Assembly: GCA_019095985.1 (NCBI GenBank) | Contig: CM032666.1 | Location: 38,136,572 to 38,200,571 of the forward strand | Source of the DNA: Streblospio benedicti | Taxonomy: Eukaryota; Annelida; Polychaeta; Spionida; Spionidae | Direction: 5' to 3' | DNA: 64,000 nucleotides | Shown: positions 37,699 through 48,539 of the stretch, one piece after another | How the letters are laid out: every line of letters begins with the position of its first letter | Position numbering within the stretch: the first letter of the stretch is position 1 | Translations under genes and position numbers: made by a program | The notes under the pieces: generated by a model | What the model saw: only the letters and a program-made list of their open reading frames with translations | Databases searched by the model: none | What the model was told of the DNA's origin: nothing

Positions 37699-39951
37699 AT
37701 AATTTATATATATAAATGACATTGACCAGGAAAATATCATGTTGTTTCCGTCTATATTTATCTTTCTGTAAAAGGAAATATTTGAAGCATCTTTTTCTAT
37801 TTACAATGTACATGTATATACTTAGTACCTGTTTTTAAAATGTTTAACTTTTTTAAATACTTTTGTTCAGCCTACCCTTTCCTACAGCGTTTTATCAAGT
37901 TTAATGCTGCCGTTTCCATTTCATGAAAACCTTGATGCCTCGCTTGATCCTTACTAACGAAAACATAGCCTGCCTTGTCATATAATTGTTCTGGAATGAG
38001 AAAGCTTTGTATGTTACTAATCATACAGACAAATTATGATGCATATTTTATAGAATGTTCAAATAAAAATGTTTATTCAGCTGTTTGTACCATTAAGCTA
38101 TCTAATATCCAAATGAAATAAATGGTTCTTTAAGTAAAAGTTCACAATAAAATAAATTTCATGTATCATAAAGAACCTTTCATTTAATTTGGATTTCTAA
38201 ATATACTACAAAAGTTCATGATAACATAACATTTTAAGTACTCTTACCTGCAGAAGCAAACGTTTTTTCTATTTCAACAGAAGTTTTAATTTTATCTTTT
38301 GGATGTCTTGTCATTGTGTTTATCAATGTACGACAAAATCTGAATCAATGTTTCTACATTTCTTCTTGTCTGAAAAAAGTTTCAGGTGAACGTTAATGTA
38401 CATAATACTTGCACAGGATTTTATGATTGTGAGCAGATGTTAATAAAAAAGCACATACATAATTTTGATAAAAAAATAATTAATAATAATATACCTCAAT
38501 ATGAATCCATCCATAGTTATTAGATAGGAGATCAACAGTCAAGAAATCATGGAAAGTCAAATCTGGCAGTTTGCTTGTAAAAATGGGGAATCATTATGTA
38601 GAAATACCAGCAAGAAAATTAATTCTAATATCTAGTGTATATGTTTTAAATGTAAAATTAATCATCTTACTGTGGGTAAAACAATATAGTTCTTGAACCA
38701 TTTTGCTGATTGATAATTACTAATGCTGTGGGATGCTGAGTTGCATTGTGTTCTATTAGAAGTTGGTCAGAAATACCATATTTCAACAGATCATCCTTCA
38801 GGAACCTTATAGAAAAAATACATTAATTACAAATATTCATCATCAGTTTCACGGCTTTATCAATCACACTGCCATTATGGTCCATTTTCATTTTCAAAGG
38901 TCCATTTTCATTTTCAAAGCAGCAAGTTAAAACAGATTGATCTTACTGTGGAACAAGCAGCAGTACTTGGCAGCGTACCCAGAATTCAAAATCATGTTAT
39001 TACTGATTTCAAAGCAGCAGTGGGTTTTTTGATTGGTTGGATTTTGTGACCAACTTCCACTAATACTGAAGGCTTAGAATAAATAATTAGAAGTTTCTGC
39101 ACTTTTTTTTAATCATGGTATAAATTGGTATCCAAACTTTTTTAATTATTGCTTATTAATTTATTACATCAAAATGCGCTGCAGAAACTTCTAATTATTT
39201 ATTCTACTTGTTTTGAAATTGCATTTTGAAACTTATCACATTTAACCATAAGCTTTTCTACTTATATCCATAACAAGATGTCATAAATTTAGGAAATAAA
39301 ATTAAAATATGTTGAAAATGTGATTTATCAAAAATTTACATGCCCTTTCTCAAAAGAATTTGCAATGGTGGCCAAAAGTTCTGTTTTCGCGCCTAGCAAA
39401 GATAGAACACTACAACTGTTTGAAGCATTTCCACCTCGTTGCCAAATCTGTTGTGCACACCTTGAACAGATTTTCATACATGTATTATAATTTGATCTCT
39501 AAAAAAATGTTTAAAAAAATGTTTGTTTTCAAGGAAATGTAAATTGTGATTTCAGAGCTAGTTGATGCATTTCATCACCTTGCCATCAACTACATGCAAA
39601 TATATATTTGATTTTGATTTAGAGTTCAAATGTTACATTATAATATATGATTCAAATTATCTGCCTAAATAAGTTTGTTAGGTTGGTTTTATATACATAC
39701 AATGTAGTTTTTCTTTTCTTTTTTCAAGACCTTGATATGAGAATTCAATATTTCAAAAGTCAGTGATTTTTATGGCAAAAACATTCATATAGTATTGGAT
39801 TATTTCTTAAGAATTAAACCTTTTGAAAAATTAAATAACTTTTTTACCTTTGATCAGAATCTTCTTCAGGAAAGTTTTCAACATAAGCGATTATATCAAG
39901 ACACAATAAACCTACACAAAGTACGCATTTGTCGTCTTCACTCATTTTCAT
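37066..39951 (-). CDS. KHK: Ketohexokinase (fructokinase), PfkB family, 7 exons
   Basis: It phosphorylates fructose to fructose-1-phosphate with ATP in the cytosol. Exons from the start: 39848-39951, 39344-39460, 38671-38805, 38495-38573, 38248-38369, 37876-37990 and 37066-37342, about 315 residues (human KHK has 298). Recognisable parts are [13 protein letters not shown] at the N-terminus, [18 protein letters not shown] in exon 2, a 135-base exon 3 (I recall the human exon as the same size), WIHIE in exon 4, [10 protein letters not shown] in exon 6, and the catalytic DTLGAGDTF followed by [11 protein letters not shown] in exon 7. The start may be the ATG at 39,951 or the in-frame one at 39,945. 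Exon 2 joins exon 3 in phase only if the donor is GG|GCATGT, a GC-AG intron; the GT site four bases on breaks the frame. Exon 5 has one extra base (the C at 38,312) between DKHN and [16 protein letters not shown]. This is either a real lesion or a base-calling error. Confidence 0.93.
39078..39203. mobile_element. Short MITE with perfect terminal inverted repeats, TA target
   Basis: The outermost 24 or so bases at each end are perfect inverted copies (beginning GAATAAATAATTAGAAG), flanked by TA on both sides, as for mariner/Tc1-type elements. It lies in a ketohexokinase intron. Confidence 0.7.
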
Positions 39952-41738
39952 ACATGTAATATTTTGGAACCTGTTAAAAAATAATAATTCTATTGGTTTG
40001 AAATGTTTTTATCAAATTCATTAATAGGCTGTAATGGAGAGAAGGGATGTCATTTTTCTTGCCTGTTGGGGAGGTTGAGGTATAAAACTTTAGAGTAGGG
40101 ACTAGGGACACAATTTTTCTCAAGTTTTCTTACATTTAAAGCAGCACTTATGAATGACATACAGTGGTGGAATATATCATCTCACACCCTCCAAATAACA
40201 AGTTTGGCATAATGAAAAAAAACAAGACGTGTATATATAATAGTTTCTCTCACATGTTTACAGAGCCTGATAGAGGTATCTTAACAGTGGCAAAGAAATT
40301 ATTATAATTTTATTTTATTTTCTATGGTATATCATTACTTATTGTTGTAATTTTTGGTATACTGCAATAAAAAATATCTTATCTTATTGTTGCAGAATAC
40401 CAGCTTCATCAAAATTAAACGTCTTTTTCAATGACATTTTTTCACAAAATTTCATTTTTCAGTGACTGAAATTTGTTGACTTTTCATAGCTCTTAAAAAT
40501 ATACGAATTTCAATGACTTTTCAATCATCCATCGGATCCCTGAATAAGGAAATGGAAGATGTAGCGGTTTTTAAAATAAAATTTTACAAATGTATTTTTT
40601 CTGGACAAGAACTCTTCAGTTACTAAAAATAGTCAATTATCTTAAGTCGTTGTTTTTTTAAAATATTTGCAAACAGTGAATATTTGGTAACTTAATGATA
40701 CTGGGTTTCACGTCAGGTTTTAGGAAAACAAAAATGATGACATTTAGCACTCAAAAGGTGTAAATTCCCAGATGTGATTTTATTTTGTTAATTATGCTTT
40801 ATTGAAGTGCTAGTCCTGCCACAGCAATGAAGGGATGCGACAAGAAGCTCATTCGAAATTTTGCAAAGGGTACTTTGCACCTTTCCTTTTGACAAAAGGC
40901 AAATTCTAGTCCATACATATAAATAAAGAGCTTTGTAAAAGAACAAGCAAATTTTTTGGGACGAGTAAATTTTTGCCTGTTACTTTTTCTGCTGACAAAA
41001 ACTTTTCCAGCTTATCTTGATGCTTTTAACAAGGATAGGACAAGCTACTTTTCAAAAAGTTTATTTTTTTCATTATTACATAAATACATAAATTATGTCT
41101 ATTATGAAAAAGTTAAAACATGACACCATAGGCCTTATAATAGATTGGGTTGATAAAAATGTAAATGATAAAATTACATTTCTTTTTATGAAATCATGAC
41201 TATGGTGACATGACAAAAACATAACAAATCTTTCCAATTTCTCGAAGGTCTAGATCTGACTTTCTTAACAAATGTTACAAAATAAACAAGCTGCTTGTTA
41301 TAGTTGAAAAATCATAGGTCTTTGAGACTTGCACAGCTGCAGATAGATATGCAAACTCACACAATATCCATTAAATTTACATTATCTTGTAATTTGTTTT
41401 TATTTTATTTTTTCAACAAGTTATTCATACATTTTTTTTCCAAACATATTAACAGATGTTAACAAGTTGTATGATACACAAATTTCCATTTCAACAAGTT
41501 ATCCATACATTTTTTTCCAAGCATATTAACAGATGTTAACAAGTTGTATAATACACAATTTTCCATTCAAAGATATTAACAAATTATAGATGCACAATTT
41601 TACATTTACGCACTATTTTTGAGTTCAGCGACAAAATGAACCAAATATCAATATCGGAATTGACATTTTATTACACTGATCAAAAATATTTCCGTAAGTT
41701 CAATTTTTGCAAACTGTCAACTTTCACAAATGCTCGGT
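39952..41738. other. Intergenic region between KHK and PSMD12
   Basis: It holds the KHK 5' flank and probably the PSMD12 3' UTR. On the minus strand, AATAAA lies about 75 bases after the PSMD12 stop. Two tandem copies of an 80-base unit (with attaacagatgttaacaag) lie at about 41,412-41,572. No gene is visible. Confidence 0.5.
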
Positions 41739-43088
41739 TCACTGTACCAATTTGTGAACCATTTCTTCCTTTGTTATCAGATGTGTTGCTTTATTCACTA
41801 ATTGCATTAGTTGATTGGCATTAAAAGACCATTCATTAAGAATTTCATTTGGGTCCTTGGATTTTTGGAAATGTATGATTCCATCCAGACGATCAACTTT
41901 TGCAGAGACTGTTTTGTTTACAACAAGATTGGACAGAAATTCTTCAGTTTCCTCTTCTGTCAAATCAAGCAGTTCTGCCATCCTCTTCATCTGGATCCGT
42001 GTATAATACTTTGCCATTACTCGGATGTTATGTTCAACAACTCTGACTTTAAGATCTTTCCAGCGTTTATTTCCTTCTTCGGTCTTCCCACTGAATATGG
42101 CATTGCCGGGATTATTGGTTCGTAGCTCAGTCTCGTATTGCGCGGATATTTCTCTCCATCGTATGAGCTCTGATGTGGTGAACAGCCTTATCAGTTCCTT
42201 ATATAATGGAATATCTTCTAAACTCTTATCTTCTTGTAGTCGGTGAATCAGATCAGATTGCTCATTATTATATGGGGCAAGAATAAGGTACAAAATTGCA
42301 CTCTTCAAAGACTCCTCTTTCTTTACTTTGTCTTCCTGAATATTAGGGGTTTCTGCCATGGCTCGGTAATGTTTGCATATAGCAAGGTAATTACCCTCAT
42401 GTTGGTCTAGTTCAATCATCAACTGATAAAACTTGATCTTCAATTCATGTGTGTCTTTATCATCAAAGAATTTTGAGGATACTTTCTTGCTTATGATTTG
42501 TGTCCGAATATAGTCTTTTTTCGCTAGACAGAGCCTCATTTGTTCTAATATGAATTCCACCTTTTCTTTCTTCTCCATAGAACCATACGTTTCAACTTGT
42601 AGTTCTTGTAAAACTGTAGCTGCTTCGGACAAATTACCTTGATCCTCACGAATTTGTGCCAAGGTTCTGGTCAATCTCGCTCTTTCGATCTCCACATATA
42701 TTTTTCCTGCAGTCACAGTTCTTAATGTATCAATAAGTTTTAATTTGATATCCAGATTTGGTGTTTTTTCTACGTAGGTGCATGCTTCTTGGACCATTTT
42801 AGTAACTGATTGTTTAATCTGACCTCTACGTTTGGTAAGCAACACAATATTTTCATTAAGCATATCCCACTTTTTGTTTTCAAAGCAGAGTCGAATGACA
42901 GCAACTAAGAGCCTCCCTGTGGAATGAGTATCTGATGCTGTTCGCGTTTGCTTTTCTAATGAAAGTAGTATATCAATTGCATCTGTCAGCTTTCCTGCCT
43001 TTGCTAGTTTTTCACATTCTGGTATTTTTTCATCCACTGCGGATGAATAGTCAACCTCCATTTTCTGTAATTTCCCTTCGTCAGCCAT
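41739..43088 (-). CDS. PSMD12: 26S proteasome regulatory subunit Rpn5/p55, intronless
   Basis: A scaffold subunit of the 19S lid with a C-terminal PCI domain. The single uninterrupted frame of 449 residues from ATG at 43,088 compares with 456 in human and matches it almost end to end: [163 protein letters not shown]. The PCI domain covers roughly residues 300-420. The start was chosen for agreement with the family and an AAAATGG context; three codons upstream are open but have no ATG. The vertebrate gene has many introns, so this copy is either an intact retrocopy or has lost its introns. I see no clear poly(A) tract or target duplication. Confidence 0.98.
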   Translation of the reverse strand: MADEGKLQKMEVDYSSAVDEKIPECEKLAKAGKLTDAIDILLSLEKQTRTASDTHSTGRLLVAVIRLCFENKKWDMLNENIVLLTKRRGQIKQSVTKMVQEACTYVEKTPNLDIKLKLIDTLRTVTAGKIYVEIERARLTRTLAQIREDQGNLSEAATVLQELQVETYGSMEKKEKVEFILEQMRLCLAKKDYIRTQIISKKVSSKFFDDKDTHELKIKFYQLMIELDQHEGNYLAICKHYRAMAETPNIQEDKVKKEESLKSAILYLILAPYNNEQSDLIHRLQEDKSLEDIPLYKELIRLFTTSELIRWREISAQYETELRTNNPGNAIFSGKTEEGNKRWKDLKVRVVEHNIRVMAKYYTRIQMKRMAELLDLTEEETEEFLSNLVVNKTVSAKVDRLDGIIHFQKSKDPNEILNEWSFNANQLMQLVNKATHLITKEEMVHKLVQ

Positions 43089-44202
43089 TTTTTTCAACTT
43101 ACTATATTTTCAGTAAGTAGAAATATCTCGCGTTAGCTGAAATAAGTTATTTGTTTGTTTCGACGCGTTCAAAATTGCAAATCATGAAGTAAGTGAGTTA
43201 ACCGGTACATCACCTGCTAGTCTCCTTCACAATGTATTTTTAATACGCTACAAGTCATGTCGAAAAGTAGACAATTGCTGTAGAAGAGACTACTATACTA
43301 AAATCACGGGTTTCAGAGATTTTGCCACATACACATTATTTATCCATTTTCTATTTATTTTTTATTACATGACTTTATGTACGAAAATAAGTGAATCATA
43401 TCTGTTTAAATCATCAGTACACTAGTATCTATATTCCATTTTTTCTGGAAAGAGACTAGCTATTTCTACAGACTCGTAACTATAAACTGTGTCTATTTTT
43501 ACTGGGAGATTTTGACAGTAAAGGGCTCAGACCGCCAATGAATGCTCAATTGTAAGATCTAAAGACAACGCAATAACTAGGCCTCCTCTGCTTTGCTTAG
43601 CTTTGAGTGTTGGCAAAAAATTTATTTTTCTTCAGTAGAAAATTCAATTTCCTATTGCTGAGGATAAAAATTATATGGGCATAACGACCTTCCCAGAGCT
43701 CTGGCAGCCATTGAAGAATGAAGAGACATACCCCCCCCCCCCTCCCCCCTGAAATCCTCTCTAGTCTAGCCTATCTACATTCATATATAACTGGCTAACA
43801 GCAGGGTATGAAATAGAGCCGGCCCGAGGACCCGGCGCCGGCTGATCATGGCCCGGGTCGGTAATTACAAAGGTTCACGGCCCGGCGTGCCGACAATGTT
43901 TTTCAAGCAGCATACTGCTCGATATTTCCGTGATTTCCTTGTTTCATGCACCGACCATCGTGCCTGTCAATCAAATGGGGTTGGTGAAACACACTACACC
44001 AAACAGCTGCCGTTATAATGGTTTCTAAGGTAATATGTGAAGTAATATTAGGCGAGTATTAGCGAAAATTCGTTTGTAAATCAATATACTTCATTCATCG
44101 ACTTTTAGTAGTATATAAACAACTCGGTGTGCATATATAAGTATCACAATAGTTTTTAGTCAAGGATAACACTCAGTTCACACACTAAGCTTTCAATGGT
44201 AT

Positions 44203-44232
44203 CCGCCATCTTGTTCACAGTGGTTGACGTCA
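44203..44232 (-). promoter_or_regulatory. CRE and YY1-like sites in the Penelope left arm
   Basis: On the minus strand TGACGTCA (44,225-44,232) is followed by CAAGATGGCGG (44,203-44,213). The same pair appears in the right arm at 45,507-45,514 and 45,526-45,536 (+). YY1 sites of this form are used in the promoters of mammalian L1 elements. Use here is inference. Confidence 0.5.
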
Positions 44233-45506
44233 TTCGTCGTCACTGGGACCTCGGGAGATTCCCGGGTTGTGCGCCCCCTCCCCCTCTCGGGTGAGGACAT
44301 TGTTCCAGATGGAAGGAAGCTGGTACCTGCCCCCATCTCTATTTAGTGAGGGCTTGAGTTTACTGATATTAATGGCCTCCTTCACGCCACGTTCAAAATA
44401 TTTAGGTTCTACACATAAAATGTTGGTCCCTTCGAACGAGACACTGTGTCCTTTTCTGTCAGTGTGCAGGTGGCCACGGAGGGGGAGAGCATGGTGAATG
44501 CTGAGAGATCCCTTCCATTTCTTGACACTTTGATCCTGGTGAACAGCGATGGATCTCTTCGCACACGCATCTACAGAAAGGATACACATACAGACCAATA
44601 TCTGAATTTCTGTAGCAACCACCCAATGGAACATAAAGCTGGAGTAGTCCGGACTTTAAACCACAGGGCCGAGAGTGTGGTTAGTGATGCCAGTGAGAAA
44701 GAATCTGAGAAGAAACATCTGGAGAAAGTGTTAGGGTTCAATGGATACCCCAAAAGTGTGATGATAAAGAGCAAGCCGAAGGGAAGACAGACTGCACAAG
44801 ACACAGTGGTAAAGGTGGATCGCCCCAAGAGACCTCTGGTAGTGATACCATACATTCAAGGAGTGTCTGAACACATAAGAAGGGTGATGCACCAATACAG
44901 TGTGCAGGTGTTCTTTAAACCTGTGAACACTATTAGGCAGCTACTGGTGAGACCCAAGGTGCCCCCCGTGGGAGAAAGAACGTTCTGTAGACCCAGTTCA
45001 GCTGGACCTGTCGCCACCTGCACCAGATTAAGTGTGCCAGGATTTTTGTGAGGCCTAAATATTTTGAACGTGGCGTGGGAGAGGGACATGAACACACCTC
45101 CTCTAAATTTTCTTGACATGTTGCACCTAATAACTTCCAATCTTACGACGCGTTTGGTTCCTAGAACACCGCCAGACCCAGTTCGAGCTAGGATCAGAAT
45201 TGTCTTGTTTACAAAACATTGGGGTAGGTACATTTCCTGGTACATTTCACAGACAGGAAAGGACTGATTAATTAGTGTCTGCATATAGAAGGGATGTATA
45301 TATTCAAATGGCTCAGAGTACTATTATTTGGCATAAAAAGTTTATATGGACATGAAAGGATGTCCATTAATATCAGGAAACTCAAGCCCTCACTAAATAG
45401 AGATGGGGGCAGGTACCAGCTTCCTTCCATCTGGAACAATGTCCTCACCCGAGAGGGGGAGGGGGCGCGCAACCCAGGAATCTACCGAGGTCCCAGTGAC
45501 GACGAA

Positions 45507-45536
45507 TGACGTCAACCACTGTGAACAAGATGGCGG
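45507..45536 (+). promoter_or_regulatory. CRE and YY1-like sites in the Penelope right arm
   Basis: TGACGTCA followed 11 bases later by CAAGATGGCGG, the inverted twin of the left-arm pair. It lies just downstream of the terminal GIY-YIG coding remnant. Confidence 0.5.
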
Positions 45537-46631
45537 ATGCCATTGAAAGCTTAGTGTGTGAACTGAGTGTTATCCTTGACTAAAAACTATTGTGATACTT
45601 ATATATGTTACATCCAGGATAAATGAATTTCCATCAAAAAAAACCAAAAAATAAATAAAGAAAAAAAAACTCGGTGTGCGTTTAGACTGTCATTTGCGAC
45701 CCAGTAGCTTGGTCAATCAATATCTTTGGCACGTTTACCATGGCCTCCCGTTATTGATATCCAATGATGATTTATGTCAGGTTTAGTAGCAGGTATTAAA
45801 GTAGTATATTGTTTTCAAGTATGGATCAGACATGGCGTCAAATTCTTTAAAGCAGTCAAGTATAAGTTCATTTTTCGGCTGCAACCCTCCCAAAGCACAA
45901 ACACAAAAAAGATCACATGAAGATGTAAAACTGTATAATGCCAAGTATGATAATACTAAGAGAAAACGCATCATTGTGCCTTCTTTGAAGGAAGATTTAT
46001 TAAGTGGCTGTTAGTTGAAAAAACAACCAAAATTCTTTTGTATATACACAAAATTAAATGAGTAAAAAGATATAGTTTTACAGTATTTTTGAATCTGCAA
46101 AAAATTCTGGGCCGGCCACTTTTCACCTGGGCCGGCTACTTTTAAGAGTTGCCAGCCCAGTGGGGAGGGAGCAAATTTTCATGAGTTTCATACCCTGCTA
46201 ACAGCTGATCATTCACACTAAATATTCAATAATTTAAGTAAAATGACTGGTTTGGCACCTATCTAGTTTAAGCCTATTTTATTTACATATCTATAATCAG
46301 TAAATAATTGGAACCACGACCCTTTTCATTTAAAATGACATATCCAGGTGCACCAAAATCTTCAGACCGAATTTTTGCTGATTTTGCATTGATTTGGTGG
46401 TCAGAGACCTGAAGTGTTCAGTTAAAGTTAGTTATTTTTTTCATGGGCTTTTACATAATTTGTTAGAAACATGACATAGTAGTTATGTTTGAGGCAGCTA
46501 CTGAGCAACGCCCAGCTTGGTGTCGCCACCGTCTGGTGGTAATACTGTGATGTGGTGACACTCTATGTGGAGATCGGCAAATCAGTTGCAGACGTGCAAC
46601 GTAATGTTTTTGGCAATACTAAGTCTGCTAG

Positions 46632-46716
46632 GGACGGACCATAAACTCACAAAGTAGGCAAATCACGTTTTGAGGTTGTACGCTCTAACCATTGCACCAC
46701 TGAGGACTACTTTTCT
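46632..46716 (-). mobile_element. tRNA-like SINE head fragment (uncertain)
   Basis: The minus strand reads GTGGTGCAATGGTTAGAGCG, which looks like a D-arm with an A box, but no complete cloverleaf or B box follows. The adjoining GGGACGGACC resembles a MITE end. It may be an old SINE piece. Confidence 0.3.
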
Positions 46717-46767
46717 GTGTGCATGTAAGATAGGTCGAATATAATCACATATACTTGTATATCAAAT

Positions 46768-47308
46768 AACAATTCATAGTTACTGTCCAAATATATTTAC
46801 TTTTATGTTGAGACTTTCGTCATGGTATCACAATAACATCTTCAGAATAGAAACTAGACAGGGAATTCCTTCTGCAGGATGACGTCATCGAAAGTATGTG
46901 ACAAATTGTAACTTCCCTTATCTCTGTTAAGTGTGTAAACTTCTTATCCATATAGCCTCTCTTACTTGACGCTTGCGCTGGTTCCCCTCCCTGTCCGCAA
47001 TCTTAACACCTTTCCAATCGAATAATTGGTTTTCCCGAGTGGTGTGGTCTGCTAGGGGTAAACTGTTCTCTCCTGTCTCACTCAGTTTCTTGTTGGCTCT
47101 AGTGTACTTTTGAGTCATTGCACGGTCTACGTTCTGATCTTCCGATGTTCCTCTAACCAGGTGCTTAGTTGTCACATACTTTTTATTTACGTCATCCAGC
47201 AAGAAATTCTCTGTCAAGTTTCACTTCTGAAAATGTTATCGTGATACGATGACAAAAGTTTCAACATAAAAGTGAATATATTTGGATAATAACTATGAAC
47301 TGTTATTT
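46768..47308 (-). mobile_element. Penelope-like remnant with inverted terminal arms
   Basis: The arms 46,768-46,846 and 47,226-47,308 are inverted copies of about 80 bases (sharing ccaaatatatt, cttttatgttga and atcacaataacat-type words). Between them the minus strand encodes the C-terminal part of a GIY-YIG domain (FDWKGVKIADREGNQRKRQV, then REAIWIRS). It is a broken fossil without reverse transcriptase. Both arms carry a hammerhead-like motif: minus 46,812-46,845, and plus 47,227-47,260. Confidence 0.75.
46812..46845 (-). ncRNA. Hammerhead-like motif in Penelope arm
   Basis: The minus strand reads CTGAAGA, a stem-loop of about 20 bases (GTTAT...), then GAAAGTC. Hammerhead motifs with very short stem III are known in Penelope-like elements. 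The inverted partner at 47,227-47,260 (+) has a perfect GTTATCGT-GAT-ACGATGAC stem but an altered core (CTGAAAA and AAAA). Confidence 0.45.
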
Positions 47309-48539
47309 GATATATATGAAACCTATCCTGAAGAAATGTCACATATATTTGTCTTTTAATAGTTTCCAGTTTCTAATTGAAATGAAGGTGTATCGGTATG
47401 TTAATCATTATTGTTGGGTATGGGCAAATATTGCTTTGATTTGCAGACTAGTTTGTGCTGTTACACATTTTTATTGTATATAAATTTAGAGATAATATTC
47501 ATTATTATTTGGAAATTAGTTTCGAGGTGTGTGAAATTTGCAAATTGTTAGATGTAATGGAATTATAATGTAACAATATTTACTAATCATAATTATGCAA
47601 ATGGTACATAATATACATCTATTTTACAATGTTGTTGTGATACATCATCCAGATTCAGATACTAAGTACATCAGTGATATATATGCCATCTTTATATTGC
47701 CTTTCAAGATCTGTTCATTTTATCACAATCATATATGCATTTGTCGTGCCTTAGATTTTTATTGATGAAATATAATTTATGGTCATATGTCATTGAATGT
47801 TTAGATAGTTTGATTTCCAAAATAAATTGTACAAATCTACATACCATCTTTTAGCATAGGACTATTGTAATCATGTTTAATCCTAGATTTACAAAAATAC
47901 ACATCAATGCATTGTCATCATTTTCTTACTTAGCTTAGATATTTTAATTTTATTGATTTATGTTTATCTTAAGGATAAGTATGCTATACTATAGACACAC
48001 GTTGCCCCCCCTGCCCCCCCTTTGAGTATTTTTCCATTGTTGAAATCAGCTAAATTAACATTGGAGGAAGAAAATATGTTTATTGCATATATTGGATAGT
48101 TAATCATTTAGACGAGAATATAAAATTGATCAACCACCATTTACGTGATCATACATTATATTAAAGATCATTCTAGCTATGTCACATTTAATGTGGTGGA
48201 TTCATAAATTAACAAAATATGGCAAATGCCCGATCTGTAAGCTTTATTTTCTACATCTTATGCATAGCATTTGGATCCACAAAGATTGACATTCAGCCTG
48301 ATACATTTTTTCTGCTACATACATGTCCTAGCCAACGTACAACAACAATACAGCATGACCTGGACATTTAAAAATGGCTTCTGTTATTCATATATTGTGC
48401 TACTTACCGTGACAACACCTGCACATTGGTCCGGCACCTAAACATATACTTGACTTTATTGCTACGTGTCTGTATAGATAGTCATTCCCTGGAAAATATT
48501 ATACCATCACGTGACGTCAAACGCGATTTCAAATTCATC
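47309..48539. other. Intergenic 5' flank of ABT1
   Basis: AT-rich; a C-run lies at 48,005-48,020. No exon or repeat was recognised. The promoter of ABT1 should lie toward the right end. Confidence 0.4.

Larger units (their letters stand above)
44133..45667 (+). mobile_element. Penelope-like element with inverted terminal copies, inserted into the hAT element
   Basis: It is bounded by the 12-base duplication AACTCGGTGTGC (44,121-44,132 and 45,668-45,679). The plus strand at 44,446-45,051 encodes the end of a Penelope-type reverse transcriptase and its linker (LPFLDTLI, YRKDTHTDQYLNF, RPLVVIPYIQGVSEHIRRV). Both ends carry the same terminal segment in opposite orientations (about 44,133-44,420 and 45,330-45,606), each encoding the last part of the GIY-YIG domain (KLKPSLNRDGGRYQLPSIWN). 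The 3' end is A-rich. Inverted or tandem terminal copies are a known habit of this family. The copy is old, broken and missing most of both domains. Confidence 0.85.
43802..46197. mobile_element. hAT-like DNA transposon, interrupted by a Penelope-like element
   Basis: The ends CAGGGTATGAAA (43,802-43,813) and TTTCATACCCTG (46,186-46,197) are perfect inverted copies. The 9-base word GCTAACAGC occurs at both borders (43,794-43,802 and 46,197-46,205), fitting the 8-base hAT duplication allowing for overlap with the terminal C/G. GGCCGG-rich subterminal stretches lie inside each end. Bases 45,832-46,014 encode a 60-residue reading (MASNSLKQSSISSFFG) resembling the N-terminus of hAT-derived proteins. 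The element lacks the transposase core and is non-autonomous. The Penelope insertion occupies 44,133-45,667. Confidence 0.75.

Noticed and set aside
44571-45284. Antisense open frames over the Penelope element
   Set aside because: They are shadows of the reverse-transcriptase linker on the plus strand.
46632-46716. A complete tRNA gene
   Set aside because: Only an A-box-like D-arm is present; no T-arm or acceptor stem closes.
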